Positions 1 to 8,516 of a DNA stretch of 64,000 nt are shown in pieces; the stretch's first letter is position 1; every line of letters starts with the position of its first letter. The DNA is taken from contig CAWFGV010000005.1 of NCBI GenBank assembly GCA_963815445.1, positions 558,001-622,000 of the forward strand, in the 5' to 3' direction. Source of the stretch: JANLYC01 sp963815445 (GTDB taxonomy: Bacteria > Actinomycetota > Actinomycetes > Propionibacteriales > Nocardioidaceae). A program made the translations under genes and the position numbers. The notes below the pieces were generated by a model. It had not been told where the DNA came from. It saw nothing but the letters and a program-made list of their open reading frames with translations, and searched no databases.

Positions 1-321
1 CGCGCCCTGCGCGAGCTCGAGGACCAGCGCGGTGAAGAGGCGGCGCGATTGCGGGCGCTCGCCACGAACGGGCTCGAGTTCTGCCCGTCGGCGACAGCTT
101 GGGCGCAGCAGTTCGTGGCGCGGCCGTGGGGTCGTGGACAGCACTTCAACCGAGCAGCCCCGCACGTCATCAACCTGGCGGTCGTGAGTACGGCGGAGTC
201 GCCGGACGCCGACGAGCTCCTGTGCGGGCTGCTCGAGACCGCGGTGGCTGAGACTGAGTTGCTCGTGGGCGCCGCGACCCCCGATGTTGCCACCGCGCCG
301 GCGGTGCGGGAGCACGCCTGA
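1..321 (+). CDS. 3' end of an unrecognised protein
   Basis: The reading frame is open from the first base of the window to a TGA at 319-321, so this is the last 106 codons of a gene that starts to the left. The fragment is Arg/Glu-rich at first (RALRELEDQRGEEAARLRAL), which suggests the end of a helical or coiled segment. It then continues with a mixed hydrophobic stretch and an acidic, Ala-rich tail. No motif I know is present and no domain can be assigned. Codon choice (strong G/C at third positions) matches the neighbours. Confidence 0.55.
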   Translation, partial: RALRELEDQRGEEAARLRALATNGLEFCPSATAWAQQFVARPWGRGQHFNRAAPHVINLAVVSTAESPDADELLCGLLETAVAETELLVGAATPDVATAPAVREHA

Positions 322-396
322 CCTGTGGCGATGACCGGTCCTCCGGTGCTTGGCCGTTAGCCTGACGGCCATGCCTCAGTCGCCGGGCCGGTCAGA

Positions 397-1404
397 ATGT
401 CATACGCGAGACCGTGGTACCACGTGGTGACCGACGAGAGTCGGCGCGCCACGATCGTCGCGGCGGAACGGTGGTTCGAGAGCCAGGGCCTGCCCTACTT
501 CGTGCCCGCGCGCGCTGCGCGGGTGAAGACCGCGCTGAGCCGAGCCCGGGTGATCCCGGTGGTGGCCGTCGCTCTCGTGCTGGGCCTGGGCGCGGGCCTC
601 GCTGCGGGATTGTTGGCCCGCGACGTGTCGCTGGGAGTCCTCGTCGGAGCCGTCGTGCCCGGACTCGTGGTACTCGGCTATGGACTCGTGTCCCTGCACC
701 TGCAGCCGATCATCCGGTGGGCGACCGAGCGGACGTTCGGCAGTCTCGGCTGGCTGTTCCCGCTCATCACGCGCGCCCTGCCGTTGCTGCTGCTCTTCAT
801 CACCTTCCTGTTCATCAACACGGAGGTGTGGCAGGTGTGCAGTGCGTTGGACAGGGGGCTGCTCTGGCTGACCGTGCTGCTGTTCGCCGGGGTCGCGGTG
901 GTCTTCCTACTCGTTCGGCTGCCCGAGGAGGTGCGCCAGGTGAGCGCGGAGGCCGAGGGGGAGCGGTTGGTGAAGATCTGCGCAACCACTCCCGTGGCCG
1001 ATGCTGCGCGTGGGGTGACCGGTGACGCGGCGCGCGCCGAGCTGAGTTCGCTGCAACAGGCCAACCTGGTCCTGGTGCTGTTGTTCTCGCAGGCGCTCCA
1101 GGTGTTGTTGCTGTCGACGTCGGTCTTCGTGTTCTTCATCGTCTTCGGAAAAGTTGCGATCAGCGACTCGGTCATCACGACCTGGGTTGGCCGGGCTCCG
1201 ACATCGCTGCCGTCGCTGGACTGGCTGCCGGTGAGCAACGAGCTGTTTCAGGTCTCGGTCTTCCTCGCGGCGTTCTCCGGGCTCTACTTCACGGTCTATG
1301 CCGTGACCGACCAGACCTATCGCGACCAGTTCTTCAGCTCGATCGCCGGGGAGCTCGAGCGTGCGGTGGGCGTGCAGACCGTCTACCGGGCGTTGACCGA
1401 CTGA
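397..1404 (+). CDS. Polytopic membrane protein of unknown function
   Basis: This 335-residue protein has a short basic/amphipathic N-terminus (about 45 residues) followed by hydrophobic segments near residues 50-70, 80-103, 125-142, 155-175, 222-250 and 290-310, giving about six membrane spans. A charged loop around residues 177-215 (EEVRQVSAEAEGERLVKI) should be cytoplasmic. Such proteins are common in actinobacteria as hypothetical integral membrane proteins, and I do not recognise a function. The ATG at 397 is the only reasonable start. The gene ends just before a palindromic repeat and is probably transcribed alone. Confidence 0.7.
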   Translation: MSYARPWYHVVTDESRRATIVAAERWFESQGLPYFVPARAARVKTALSRARVIPVVAVALVLGLGAGLAAGLLARDVSLGVLVGAVVPGLVVLGYGLVSLHLQPIIRWATERTFGSLGWLFPLITRALPLLLLFITFLFINTEVWQVCSALDRGLLWLTVLLFAGVAVVFLLVRLPEEVRQVSAEAEGERLVKICATTPVADAARGVTGDAARAELSSLQQANLVLVLLFSQALQVLLLSTSVFVFFIVFGKVAISDSVITTWVGRAPTSLPSLDWLPVSNELFQVSVFLAAFSGLYFTVYAVTDQTYRDQFFSSIAGELERAVGVQTVYRALTD

Positions 1405-1416
1405 CCCTCCCAACCC

Positions 1417-1488
1417 CCACCAGACACCCGCCGTCCACCGTTTGGGCCGGCTATCCCGACCAAAACGGTGGATCGCGGGTGTCCGGAC
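1417..1488. repeat. REP-like palindrome, left copy (family A)
   Basis: An imperfect inverted repeat can fold into a long hairpin. The left arm holds CACCCGCCGTCCACCGTTT and the right arm AAAACGGTGGATCGCGGGTG, around a short GC-rich loop. The same arm sequence recurs downstream of the next gene at 2649-2760, in the opposite orientation at the outer edge. It lies immediately after the membrane protein gene and before the AbiEi-like gene. Confidence 0.75.
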
Positions 1489-1581
1489 GTGGTGTGAACA
1501 GGGGGGCCGGGCGGACGGCCGTGTCCACAGCCAGTGTTGCCTCCCAGACTCAGAAGCGATCCGGCGAGCATCCTGCGTCGG

Positions 1582-2649
1582 ATGAAGGCCGTTGCGCTGA
1601 TCCTCGCTGAGTTGCCCAGCACCTTTTGCAGCCGGACCGCCGCCGAGGCCGGCCTGACCCCACGCGTGATGGAGCGGCTGGTCCGCAACCACGACGTGAT
1701 CCGGGTGCAGCCCGGCTTGTTCCGCCAACCGGAACACGATGCGGTGGCGGGTCCTGAGTGGGAGCAGGTACGCCGAGACCACCTCGTCCGGGCCGCCGCC
1801 GCGCTGTTGGTGCACCCCCATCACGCGCTGAGTCATGTCACGAACGCCCTGGCCCGGGGTTGGCCGGTCGACCTACGCCCGGACTCGCTGGTGCACCTGA
1901 CCGCGATCACGGTGCAACCTCGATCGCGGCGGGTGGCCGACCGGTTCCTCCACCACAGCGACTCGATCACCAACGATGTCGAGCTGGTCGAAGGGATGCG
2001 CGCTCTCACGGCCGACCGGACCGTGGCGGACTGTCTGCGGCACCATCCCCGCCCGGCAGGAGTGGCTCTGGCTGACGGCGCCGTCCGCTCAGGGGCGACG
2101 ACGCTGGGAGCAATCCGCGACGTCCTGGACAGCCAGCGGCGGTGGTACGGCCGCCCGGGAGCGATCGCGGCCCTGCCCTTGGTGGACCCGCGCCGCGAGA
2201 CGTGGTTGGAGTCGACGTCGTTCGTCCGGCTGTGGGAGCGGGGGATCGACCTGCCCACACCCCAGGTGGAGGTTTTGGACGAGTACGGGCGATTCGTCGC
2301 CCGGGTCGACGGCCTTTGGATCCCCCGGGGCACCGTGGCGGAGGCCGACGGGCGGGGCAAGTACCTGCTCCCGGGGCGACGACTGGACGACGCCACGGCC
2401 GAGACGGCCGCGCAACACGTGGTTGCCGAGAGGGACCGAGAGAGGCGCCTCCTCGACCTGGGCCTCGAAGTGGTGAGGTGGGGCACAGCAGAGATCTGGA
2501 CCGAGCTCGACGACGTGGTACGCCGAGTGCGCGAGACGTTGGTCCGGGGCGACATCCACAGATTCCGCGGCCACCTGCGCATCGACGGCCGCCTCATCGA
2601 CCTGACCGAACACCTCCGCTCCACCGAATCGCTGCGCCGGCGTACCTGA
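1582..2649 (+). CDS. AbiEi-like wHTH protein with C-terminal nuclease-like fold
   Basis: A 355-residue protein whose N-terminus (SRTAAEAGLTPRVMERLVRN, then PGLFR) is the winged-helix start typical of the AbiEi antitoxin-like family abundant in actinobacteria. The C-terminal part has a spacing like PD-(D/E)XK/Vsr/DUF559 proteins: an Asp in VARVDGLW, then EADGRGKY, then a strand ending VVRWG. No AbiEii-type toxin gene is adjacent, so the protein stands alone. The ATG at 1582 is preferred because the family usually begins a few residues before the HTH; an upstream ATG at 1534 adds 16 unlikely residues. REP-like palindromes lie on both sides, which may indicate past mobility. Family assignment is fairly safe; biochemical role is inference. 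Confidence 0.7.
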   Translation: MKAVALILAELPSTFCSRTAAEAGLTPRVMERLVRNHDVIRVQPGLFRQPEHDAVAGPEWEQVRRDHLVRAAAALLVHPHHALSHVTNALARGWPVDLRPDSLVHLTAITVQPRSRRVADRFLHHSDSITNDVELVEGMRALTADRTVADCLRHHPRPAGVALADGAVRSGATTLGAIRDVLDSQRRWYGRPGAIAALPLVDPRRETWLESTSFVRLWERGIDLPTPQVEVLDEYGRFVARVDGLWIPRGTVAEADGRGKYLLPGRRLDDATAETAAQHVVAERDRERRLLDLGLEVVRWGTAEIWTELDDVVRRVRETLVRGDIHRFRGHLRIDGRLIDLTEHLRSTESLRRRT

Positions 2650-2760
2650 AACCGTGGGCGGGGGGTGTCCGGATGCCAGCACCCCCACACCGGACACCTC
2701 CGGCCCACCGAATTCGCGACCCGCAGAGCCCAAAACGGTGGACGGGAGGTGTCTGGTGGG
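2649..2760. repeat. REP-like palindromes, right cluster (family A)
   Basis: Three copies of the 1417-1488 unit are packed here: plus orientation at 2649-2673 (AAACCGTGGGCGGGGGGTGT), minus at 2690-2712 (CGGACACCTCCGGCCCACCG) and plus at 2730-2760 (AAAACGGTGGACGGGAGGTG). The last two form a hairpin. The outermost copy is nearly the exact reverse complement of the outermost copy left of the AbiEi-like gene, so gene and repeats look like a bracketed unit. The first copy begins at the stop codon. Confidence 0.75.
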
Positions 2761-2762
2761 AT

Positions 2763-2792
2763 TTGGCCGCGAGAGGGGTGCGCGGATAGTCT
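2763..2792 (+). promoter_or_regulatory. Candidate promoter of rpsO
   Basis: TTGGCC at 2763-2768 and TAGTCT at 2787-2792 are separated by 18 bases, a fair SigA-type pair. The predicted transcript start leaves a leader of about 80 bases before rpsO. The promoter begins right after the last family A repeat. Confidence 0.45.
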
Positions 2793-2880
2793 GTAAGACG
2801 CCGTCTGACGGCCGCGGAAATGTTGTGCCCGGGTGAACCGGCCCCGGCGCGCCGCGCAACGAACCCCGAAGGGAGATCGC

Positions 2881-3150
2881 GTGTCACTGGACGCTGCGAC
2901 CAAGAAGCAGATCATCGACGAGTACGCCACCGGTGATGGTGACACGGGCTCGCCCGAGGTGCAGGTGGCTCTGCTGAGCCGACGCATCTCCGACCTCACC
3001 GAACACCTCAAGGAGCACAAGCACGACCACCACAGCCGTCGTGGCCTGCTCCTCCTCGTGGGCCAGCGCCGCCGTCTTCTCAACTACCTGCAGAAGACCG
3101 AGATCGAGCGCTACCGCTCGGTCATCGAGCGACTCGGCCTACGCCGCTAG
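2881..3150 (+). CDS. rpsO: 30S ribosomal protein S15
   Basis: An 89-residue protein matching S15 over its whole length, with hallmarks GDTGSPEVQVALLSRRI, LTEHLKEHKHDHHSRRGLL and QRRRLLNYLQ. S15 binds 16S rRNA helices 20-22 early in assembly of the small-subunit platform. The GTG start at 2881 is preceded by GAAGGGAGA at a good distance and gives the normal family length. As in most bacteria, pnp follows on the same strand, but here a hairpin and 444 bases separate them, so pnp may have its own promoter as well as readthrough. Confidence 0.97.
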   Translation: MSLDAATKKQIIDEYATGDGDTGSPEVQVALLSRRISDLTEHLKEHKHDHHSRRGLLLLVGQRRRLLNYLQKTEIERYRSVIERLGLRR

Positions 3151-3160
3151 TCTCCGCCGT

Positions 3161-3191
3161 GGCGGCCTTCCCCCCAACGGGAACGGCCGCC
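3161..3191 (+). terminator. Hairpin terminator or attenuator after rpsO
   Basis: GGCGGCCTTCCC pairs with GGGAACGGCCGCC across a short loop, starting 10 bases after the rpsO stop codon. There is no T run, which is usual for high-GC actinobacteria. Confidence 0.6.
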
Positions 3192-3280
3192 TCGTCGTAT
3201 GACGGTCGGGGTGTCCCAGCGAACCCCGCATCGTGTCAACGAATCCCAACTCCATAGCGTTCACGCAGCAGCACAGCAAC

Positions 3281-3330
3281 ACCAGCAACCACCAGCAACC
3301 CCCAGCAACCCCCAGCAACCCCCAGCAACT
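3281..3330 (+). repeat. 10-bp tandem repeat between rpsO and pnp
   Basis: Five head-to-tail units run ACCAGCAACC, ACCAGCAACC, CCCAGCAACC, CCCAGCAACC, CCCAGCAACT, with a partial GCACAGCAAC unit just before. The strand is purine-poor and unstructured, unlike the GC-rich surroundings. The rest of the 3151-3594 gap holds the hairpins at 3161 and 3441 and a direct repeat (ACCGGTGCAAACCGGTGC) near 3503. Confidence 0.85.
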
Positions 3331-3440
3331 CAGCACGACGAGCAACACTGACGGGTGTTTCCACACGGGAAGCACCACCATCCAGTGACGCCAGCGCTGA
3401 CGTTCGCCCAACGAGGACGCCGGTCCTCGGTAGTGGCTCT

Positions 3441-3458
3441 CGGGACGATCACGTCCCG
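3441..3458 (+). promoter_or_regulatory. Stem-loop in the pnp leader
   Basis: CGGGACG and CGTCCCG form a perfect 7-bp stem around the tetraloop ATCA, about 140 bases upstream of the pnp start. In other bacteria pnp mRNA is autoregulated through a leader stem processed by RNase III. Whether this one serves that purpose is inference. Confidence 0.4.
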
Positions 3459-3594
3459 CAAGCCTCGATCGAAGACCGGCCCGGCGGACGTAGCGACAGC
3501 TGACCGGTGCAAACCGGTGCTGACAGCCTCGCCCTCGTCTGGCCCCGGCCAGCGACGTTCGGCGCGCGCGTCACTCGTTCGAGAAAGGACTCCC

Positions 3595-5802
3595 ATGACG
3601 GGATCCGACCCCCAGTCCGTCGAGACCGTGATCGATAACGGTTCTCACGGCAAGCGCACCATCCGATTCGAGACCGGGCAGCTTGCCCGCCAGGCCGCCG
3701 GCTCCGCTGTCGCCTACCTCGACGAGGAGACCATGCTCCTGTCGGCGACGACCGCCGGCAAGCACCCCAAGGACCACTTCGACTTCTTCCCGCTCACGAT
3801 CGACGTCGAGGAGCGGATGTACGCCGCCGGCCGCATCCCCGGCTCCTTCTTCCGTCGCGAGGGCCGCCCCTCCGAGGACGCCATCCTCACGTGCCGCCTC
3901 ATCGACCGACCGCTGCGTCCGACCTTCGTGTCCGGCCTGCGCAACGAGGTCCAGGTCGTCATCACCGTGATGGCTCTGCACCCCGACACGGCGTACGACG
4001 TGCTGGCCATCAACGCCGCCTCGCTGTCCACCCAGCTCTCCGGCCTGCCGTTCAGCGGTCCCGTCGGTGCGACCCGGGTCGCGCTCATCGACGGCCAGTG
4101 GGTGGGCTTCCCGACGCACAGCCAGCTCGAGGACGCCGTCTTCGACATGGTCGTCGCGGGACGCGTCACCGAGACCGGTGACGTCGCCATCATGATGGTC
4201 GAGGCCGAGTCGACCGATGTCACCTGGACCAAGGTCCAGAGCGGCACGCAGGCCCCGACCGAAGAGGTCGTCGCCGAAGGGCTCGAGGCCTCCAAGGTCT
4301 TCATCAAGCAGCTCTGCGAGGCACAACAGCAGCTCGCCGGGCTCGCCGCGAAGCCGGTGCGCGAGTTCCCGCGCTTCCTGGACTACCAGGACGACGCCTT
4401 CGAGAGTGTCGAGTCGGCGGCGTCGGGCGAGCTCGCCCAGGCGTTGACGATCAGCGACAAGCTCGAGCGCGAAGAGAAGCTCGACGACATCAAGGCGTCG
4501 GTGCTCGAGAAGCTGACCGAGCAGTTCGAAGGCCGGGAGAAGGAGATCGGCGCCGCGTTCCGGTCGCTCACCAAGAAGCTCGTCCGCGAGCGGGTGCTGC
4601 GCGACCAGGTCCGTATCGACGGCCGTGGACTCACCGACATCCGCACGTTGTCGGCCGAGGTCGGCGTCGTGCCGCGCGTGCACGGTTCGGCCCTGTTCGA
4701 GCGGGGTGAGACCCAGATCCTGGGAATCACGACGCTGAACATGTTGTCGCTGGAGCAGAAGCTCGACACCCTCTCTCCGGAGAAGACCCGTCGCTACATG
4801 CACAACTACAACTTCCCGCCCTACTCCACCGGTGAGACCGGTCGCGTGGGTTCGCCGAAGCGTCGCGAGATCGGTCACGGTGCTCTGGCCGGCCGCGCGC
4901 TCATGCCGGTGCTGCCGGCGCGTGAGGAGTTCCCGTACGCCATCCGTCAGGTCTCGGAGGCGCTGAGTTCCAACGGCTCCACCTCGATGGGATCGGTGTG
5001 CGCGTCCACGATGGCCCTGCTCAACGCGGGTGTCCCGCTGCGTGCACCCGTCGCCGGTATCGCCATGGGTCTGATCAGCGGTGAGGTCGACGGCAAGACG
5101 ACCTACGTCACACTGACTGACATCCTCGGCGCCGAGGACGCGTTCGGCGACATGGACTTCAAGGTCGCCGGCACCCGCGAGTTCGTCACGGCTCTGCAGC
5201 TCGACACCAAGCTCGACGGGATCCCCGCCGACATCCTCGGGGCCGCGCTCGGGCAGGCCCGTGACGCGCGCATGACCATCCTCGACGTGATGGCCGAGGC
5301 CATCGACGCACCTGACGAGATGGCCCCCACTGCCCCGCGCATCCTCACCATGAAGGTGCCGGTCGACAAGATCGGCGAGGTGATCGGGCCCAAGGGCAAG
5401 GTCATCAACCAGATCCAGGACGACACCGGTGCACAGATCAGCATCGAGGACGACGGCACGATCTACGTCGGTGCTGACAACGGCGAGGCAGCCGAGGCGG
5501 CGCGGGCGACGATCAACGCCATCGCCAACCCGACGATGCCCGAGATCGGTGAGCGCTACCTCGGCACGGTCGTCAAGACCACGGCCTTCGGCGCGTTCGT
5601 GTCGCTGCTCCCGGGCAAGGACGGGCTGCTGCACATCTCGAAGCTGCGGGCACTGGCCGGCGGCAAGCGCGTCGAGAACGTCGACGACGTCGTCTCGGTG
5701 GGCCAGAAGCTGCAGGTCGAGATCGGCGAGATCGACGACCGCGGCAAGCTGTCCCTGGTGCCGGTCGTCGAGGACGGCGACTCGTCGGGCGACGACGCCT
5801 GA
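3595..5802 (+). CDS. pnp: Polyribonucleotide nucleotidyltransferase (PNPase)
   Basis: PNPase degrades RNA 3'-5' phosphorolytically and can add heteropolymeric tails. The 735-residue protein has two RNase PH domains (about 10-230 and 330-545), a KH domain around IGPKGKVINQIQ with its GxxG loop, and a C-terminal S1 domain (RYLGTVVKTTAFGAFVSLLP...GLLHISKL). The first PH domain carries FFRREGRPSEDAILTCRLID. The ATG at 3595 follows GAGAAAGGA and gives the usual actinobacterial length; the frame is open far upstream but that part is not conserved-looking. It is followed after 13 bases by the M16 peptidase, a standard actinobacterial arrangement. Confidence 0.97.
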   Translation: MTGSDPQSVETVIDNGSHGKRTIRFETGQLARQAAGSAVAYLDEETMLLSATTAGKHPKDHFDFFPLTIDVEERMYAAGRIPGSFFRREGRPSEDAILTCRLIDRPLRPTFVSGLRNEVQVVITVMALHPDTAYDVLAINAASLSTQLSGLPFSGPVGATRVALIDGQWVGFPTHSQLEDAVFDMVVAGRVTETGDVAIMMVEAESTDVTWTKVQSGTQAPTEEVVAEGLEASKVFIKQLCEAQQQLAGLAAKPVREFPRFLDYQDDAFESVESAASGELAQALTISDKLEREEKLDDIKASVLEKLTEQFEGREKEIGAAFRSLTKKLVRERVLRDQVRIDGRGLTDIRTLSAEVGVVPRVHGSALFERGETQILGITTLNMLSLEQKLDTLSPEKTRRYMHNYNFPPYSTGETGRVGSPKRREIGHGALAGRALMPVLPAREEFPYAIRQVSEALSSNGSTSMGSVCASTMALLNAGVPLRAPVAGIAMGLISGEVDGKTTYVTLTDILGAEDAFGDMDFKVAGTREFVTALQLDTKLDGIPADILGAALGQARDARMTILDVMAEAIDAPDEMAPTAPRILTMKVPVDKIGEVIGPKGKVINQIQDDTGAQISIEDDGTIYVGADNGEAAEAARATINAIANPTMPEIGERYLGTVVKTTAFGAFVSLLPGKDGLLHISKLRALAGGKRVENVDDVVSVGQKLQVEIGEIDDRGKLSLVPVVEDGDSSGDDA

Positions 5803-5815
5803 TCTCGATTCGACT

Positions 5816-7174
5816 GTGCGTTACCTGACCGCTGCCGACCAGCCACTCGGGTCGACCCGGACACTTCTGAAAGAGAACGCGGACGGCGGACCGTCGGGTG
5901 CCTTGGCATCCACGGTCCGCCGGACCGTTCTCCCGGGCGGACTGCGCGTGATCACCGAGACGATGCCGGGCGCCCGCTCGGCCACGCTCGGGCTCTGGAC
6001 GAAGGTCGGCTCGCGTGATGAGAGTCGTTCGCTGTCCGGGGCGACCCACTTCCTCGAGCACCTGCTGTTCAAGGGCACCAAGCGGCGTACGGCGCTCGAC
6101 ATCTCAGTCGAGCTCGACGCCGTCGGGGGAGAGCTCAATGCCTTCACCGGCAAGGAGTTCACGTGCTACCACGCGCGCGTGCTCGACGCCGACGTTCCCT
6201 TGGCCATCGACGTCCTCTGCGACATGGTGGCGGCCTCCGTGATCCCCGAACACGAGGTGGCCGCCGAGCGCAACGTGATCCTCGAGGAGATCGCGATGCA
6301 CGATGACGACCCCGACGACGTGGTGCACGACGCGTTCGTGGAGACGATGTACGGCGACTCGCCACTCGGGCGGTCGATCACCGGGTCCGTCGACTCGATC
6401 AACGCCCTGACCCGCCGGCAGATCACCGGTTACTACGCCCGGCGCTACACCGCCGACAACCTCGTCTTCGCCGCTGCCGGCGCCGTCGACCACAACCGGA
6501 TCGTCAAGCTGGTGCGCAAGGCGTTCGAGCAGGCGGATGCGCTGGGCGACCCGTCTCGTGGGCCGGCTGGTCCTCGCGTCGCCGGCGTCCCGGCTCGCAC
6601 GTTCGCGGGTACGTCCTTGATCGAGCGACCGATGGAGCAGTCGACGTTCGTGCTCGGAATGCAGTCGTTCGCCCGCAACGACCCGCGACGCTTCGCGCTC
6701 GGAGTGGTCAACGCCGTCGTCGGCGGTGGCACGTCGAGCCGGCTCTTCCAGGAGGTGCGTGAGCGACGCGGCCTGGCCTACACGATCTACTCGTTCACCT
6801 CCCAGCACGTCGATGCGGGCTACTTCGCGTTGGCGGGTGGCTGTATGCCGAAGAACCTGGCCGGGGTGCTCGAGATCTGCCGCAATGAGCTGACCAAGGT
6901 CGTCGACCACGGCATCGACCCCGACGAGCTGGCCCGTGGCAAGGGTCAGATGCGCGGCTCCATCGTGATGGGGCTCGAGGACTCCAGCGCGCGGATGACG
7001 CGCATCGGAAAGTCCGAGCTCGTGCCCGGTGGCCTGCTCGGCATCGACGACACGCTCGCGATGATCGACGCCGTGACTCTCGACGATGTCCGTGCCGCTG
7101 CAGCCGCGGTACTCACCGGTGACCAGACGTTGGCGGTGGTCGGCCCCGCCAAGGCCCTTTCCACGCTCTCCTGA
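5816..7174 (+). CDS. M16 family zinc metallopeptidase
   Basis: A processing-peptidase-like protein of 452 residues. The inverted zinc motif HxxEH is present as HFLEH at residues 78-82, and the third ligand is expected in the NVILEEIAMHDDDPDD segment about 75 residues later. The second half is the inactive M16 repeat with the R/Y-type substrate region (SSRLFQEVRERRGLAYTIYSF). A GTG at 5816, 13 bases after pnp, is chosen; a few residues either way are possible. Position directly after pnp is conserved in actinobacteria (the PepR/Rv2782c-type gene), suggesting co-transcription. Natural substrates are not known from sequence. Confidence 0.9.
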   Translation: MRYLTAADQPLGSTRTLLKENADGGPSGALASTVRRTVLPGGLRVITETMPGARSATLGLWTKVGSRDESRSLSGATHFLEHLLFKGTKRRTALDISVELDAVGGELNAFTGKEFTCYHARVLDADVPLAIDVLCDMVAASVIPEHEVAAERNVILEEIAMHDDDPDDVVHDAFVETMYGDSPLGRSITGSVDSINALTRRQITGYYARRYTADNLVFAAAGAVDHNRIVKLVRKAFEQADALGDPSRGPAGPRVAGVPARTFAGTSLIERPMEQSTFVLGMQSFARNDPRRFALGVVNAVVGGGTSSRLFQEVRERRGLAYTIYSFTSQHVDAGYFALAGGCMPKNLAGVLEICRNELTKVVDHGIDPDELARGKGQMRGSIVMGLEDSSARMTRIGKSELVPGGLLGIDDTLAMIDAVTLDDVRAAAAAVLTGDQTLAVVGPAKALSTLS

Positions 7175-7236
7175 CGGCAACCCCGGCCCCGGGGTTCCGG
7201 TTTCGTCCCGTTCGCCGGCGTGATGGGATGGGTGGC

Positions 7237-8487
7237 ATGAAACGCCGCATTCCCCGCCTGAGCGACATGGCACCGCTGCTGCGCTTCAAGCGGCCGGTGC
7301 TCAACCCGGTCCGGCGGCGCCTGCAGAACGCGGTGACGATCGAAGATCTTCGAGCGGTAGCCCGGCGTACGACGCCGAAGGCCGCCTTCGACTACACCGA
7401 CGGAGCCGCAGAGCAGGAGCTGTCACTCGCGCGCGCCCGACAGGCTTTCCGCGATGTGGAGTTCCACCCGGCTGTCCTGCGCGACGTCTCCAAGCTCGAC
7501 GTCGGCTGTGACGTGCTGGGCCGCCGCTCGGAGCTCCCGTTCGGAATCGCGCCGACCGGCTTCACCCGACTCATGCACACCGAGGGCGAAGTTGCGGGGG
7601 CATCCGCTGCCGGGGAGGCCGGTATCCCGTACACGCTCTCGACGATGGGCACGACCTCGATCGAGGACGTCGCGGTCGCCAATCCGCACGGTCGCAACTG
7701 GTTCCAGCTCTACATGTGGAAGGACCGCGACCGCTCGATGGCACTCGTCGAACGGGCCGCAGCGGCGGGCTTCGAGACGCTGATGGTCACGGTTGATGTC
7801 CCGGTGGCGGGCGCTCGGCTGCGCGACGTGCGCAACGGTATGACGATCCCGCCGACGTTGACTCCCCGGACGATCCTCAACGCCATTCCGCGGCCGGGTT
7901 GGTGGTTCAACTTCCTGACGACCGAGCCGTTGACGTTCGCCTCGCTCGACGCGTGGGGAGGCACCGTGGCTGATCTGCTCGACGCGATGTTCGACCCGAC
8001 CGTCGACTACGACGACCTCAGGTGGCTGAAGGATCAATGGCCGGGCCGGCTCGTGGTGAAGGGGATCCAGTCGGTCGCAGACGCCCAGCAGGTGGCGTCG
8101 GTGGGTGCGGACGCGATCGTGCTGTCCAACCACGGCGGGCGTCAGCTGGACCGGGCACCGGTGCCCTTCCACCTGTTGCCCGACGTCGTCCGCGCGGTGG
8201 GCGGCGACCTCGAGGTCTACCTGGACACGGGGATCATGTCCGGCGCCGACATCGTCGCGTCCTTCGCGCACGGCGCCCGGTTCACGTTGATCGGCCGCGC
8301 TTACCTGTACGGGCTGATGGCCGGTGGTCGCGCCGGTGTGGACCGGTCGATCGAGATCTTGTCGACCCAGGTGGCCCGGACCATGCGGTTGCTCGGAGTC
8401 AGCAGTCTCGACGAGCTCACCCCCGACCATGTCATCCAGCTCGAGAGGCTGACGCCCCGTCGGCGTACCGGCTCGTCGCCGGGCTGA
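7237..8487 (+). CDS. lldD: FMN-dependent alpha-hydroxy-acid dehydrogenase (LldD type)
   Basis: A 416-residue member of the FMN-dependent L-lactate dehydrogenase/glycolate oxidase family, folded as a TIM barrel. The catalytic His is seen in LSNHGGRQLD (H299), and the FMN-phosphate region in YLDTGIMSGADIVASFAHGA. The N-terminus (RRIPRLSDMAPLLRF, then AAFDYTDGAAEQELS) is like mycobacterial LldD2, so L-lactate oxidation to pyruvate is the best guess; another 2-hydroxy acid is possible. The ATG at 7237 is preferred over 7228 because GGGATGGGTGG lies just before it. The gene sits between the M16 peptidase and dapB. Confidence 0.88.
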   Translation: MKRRIPRLSDMAPLLRFKRPVLNPVRRRLQNAVTIEDLRAVARRTTPKAAFDYTDGAAEQELSLARARQAFRDVEFHPAVLRDVSKLDVGCDVLGRRSELPFGIAPTGFTRLMHTEGEVAGASAAGEAGIPYTLSTMGTTSIEDVAVANPHGRNWFQLYMWKDRDRSMALVERAAAAGFETLMVTVDVPVAGARLRDVRNGMTIPPTLTPRTILNAIPRPGWWFNFLTTEPLTFASLDAWGGTVADLLDAMFDPTVDYDDLRWLKDQWPGRLVVKGIQSVADAQQVASVGADAIVLSNHGGRQLDRAPVPFHLLPDVVRAVGGDLEVYLDTGIMSGADIVASFAHGARFTLIGRAYLYGLMAGGRAGVDRSIEILSTQVARTMRLLGVSSLDELTPDHVIQLERLTPRRRTGSSPG

Positions 8488-8504
8488 CCACCTCGACCCA
8501 CCAC

Positions 8505-8510
8505 TAGGCT
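8505..8510 (+). promoter_or_regulatory. -10 element for a leaderless dapB mRNA
   Basis: TAGGCT lies exactly six bases before the dapB ATG, which places the transcript start at or next to the start codon. No ribosome binding site is present. The same TAnnnT-N6-start arrangement recurs at several genes in the window. Confidence 0.5.
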
Positions 8511-8516
8511 CGGCGC

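Noticed and set aside
3281..3330. CRISPR-like array between rpsO and pnp
   Set aside because: Units are 10 bp without spacers and there are no cas genes; it is a simple tandem repeat.
3571..5634. A 687-codon minus-strand frame opposite pnp
   Set aside because: It is antisense to PNPase throughout and has no protein-like motif.
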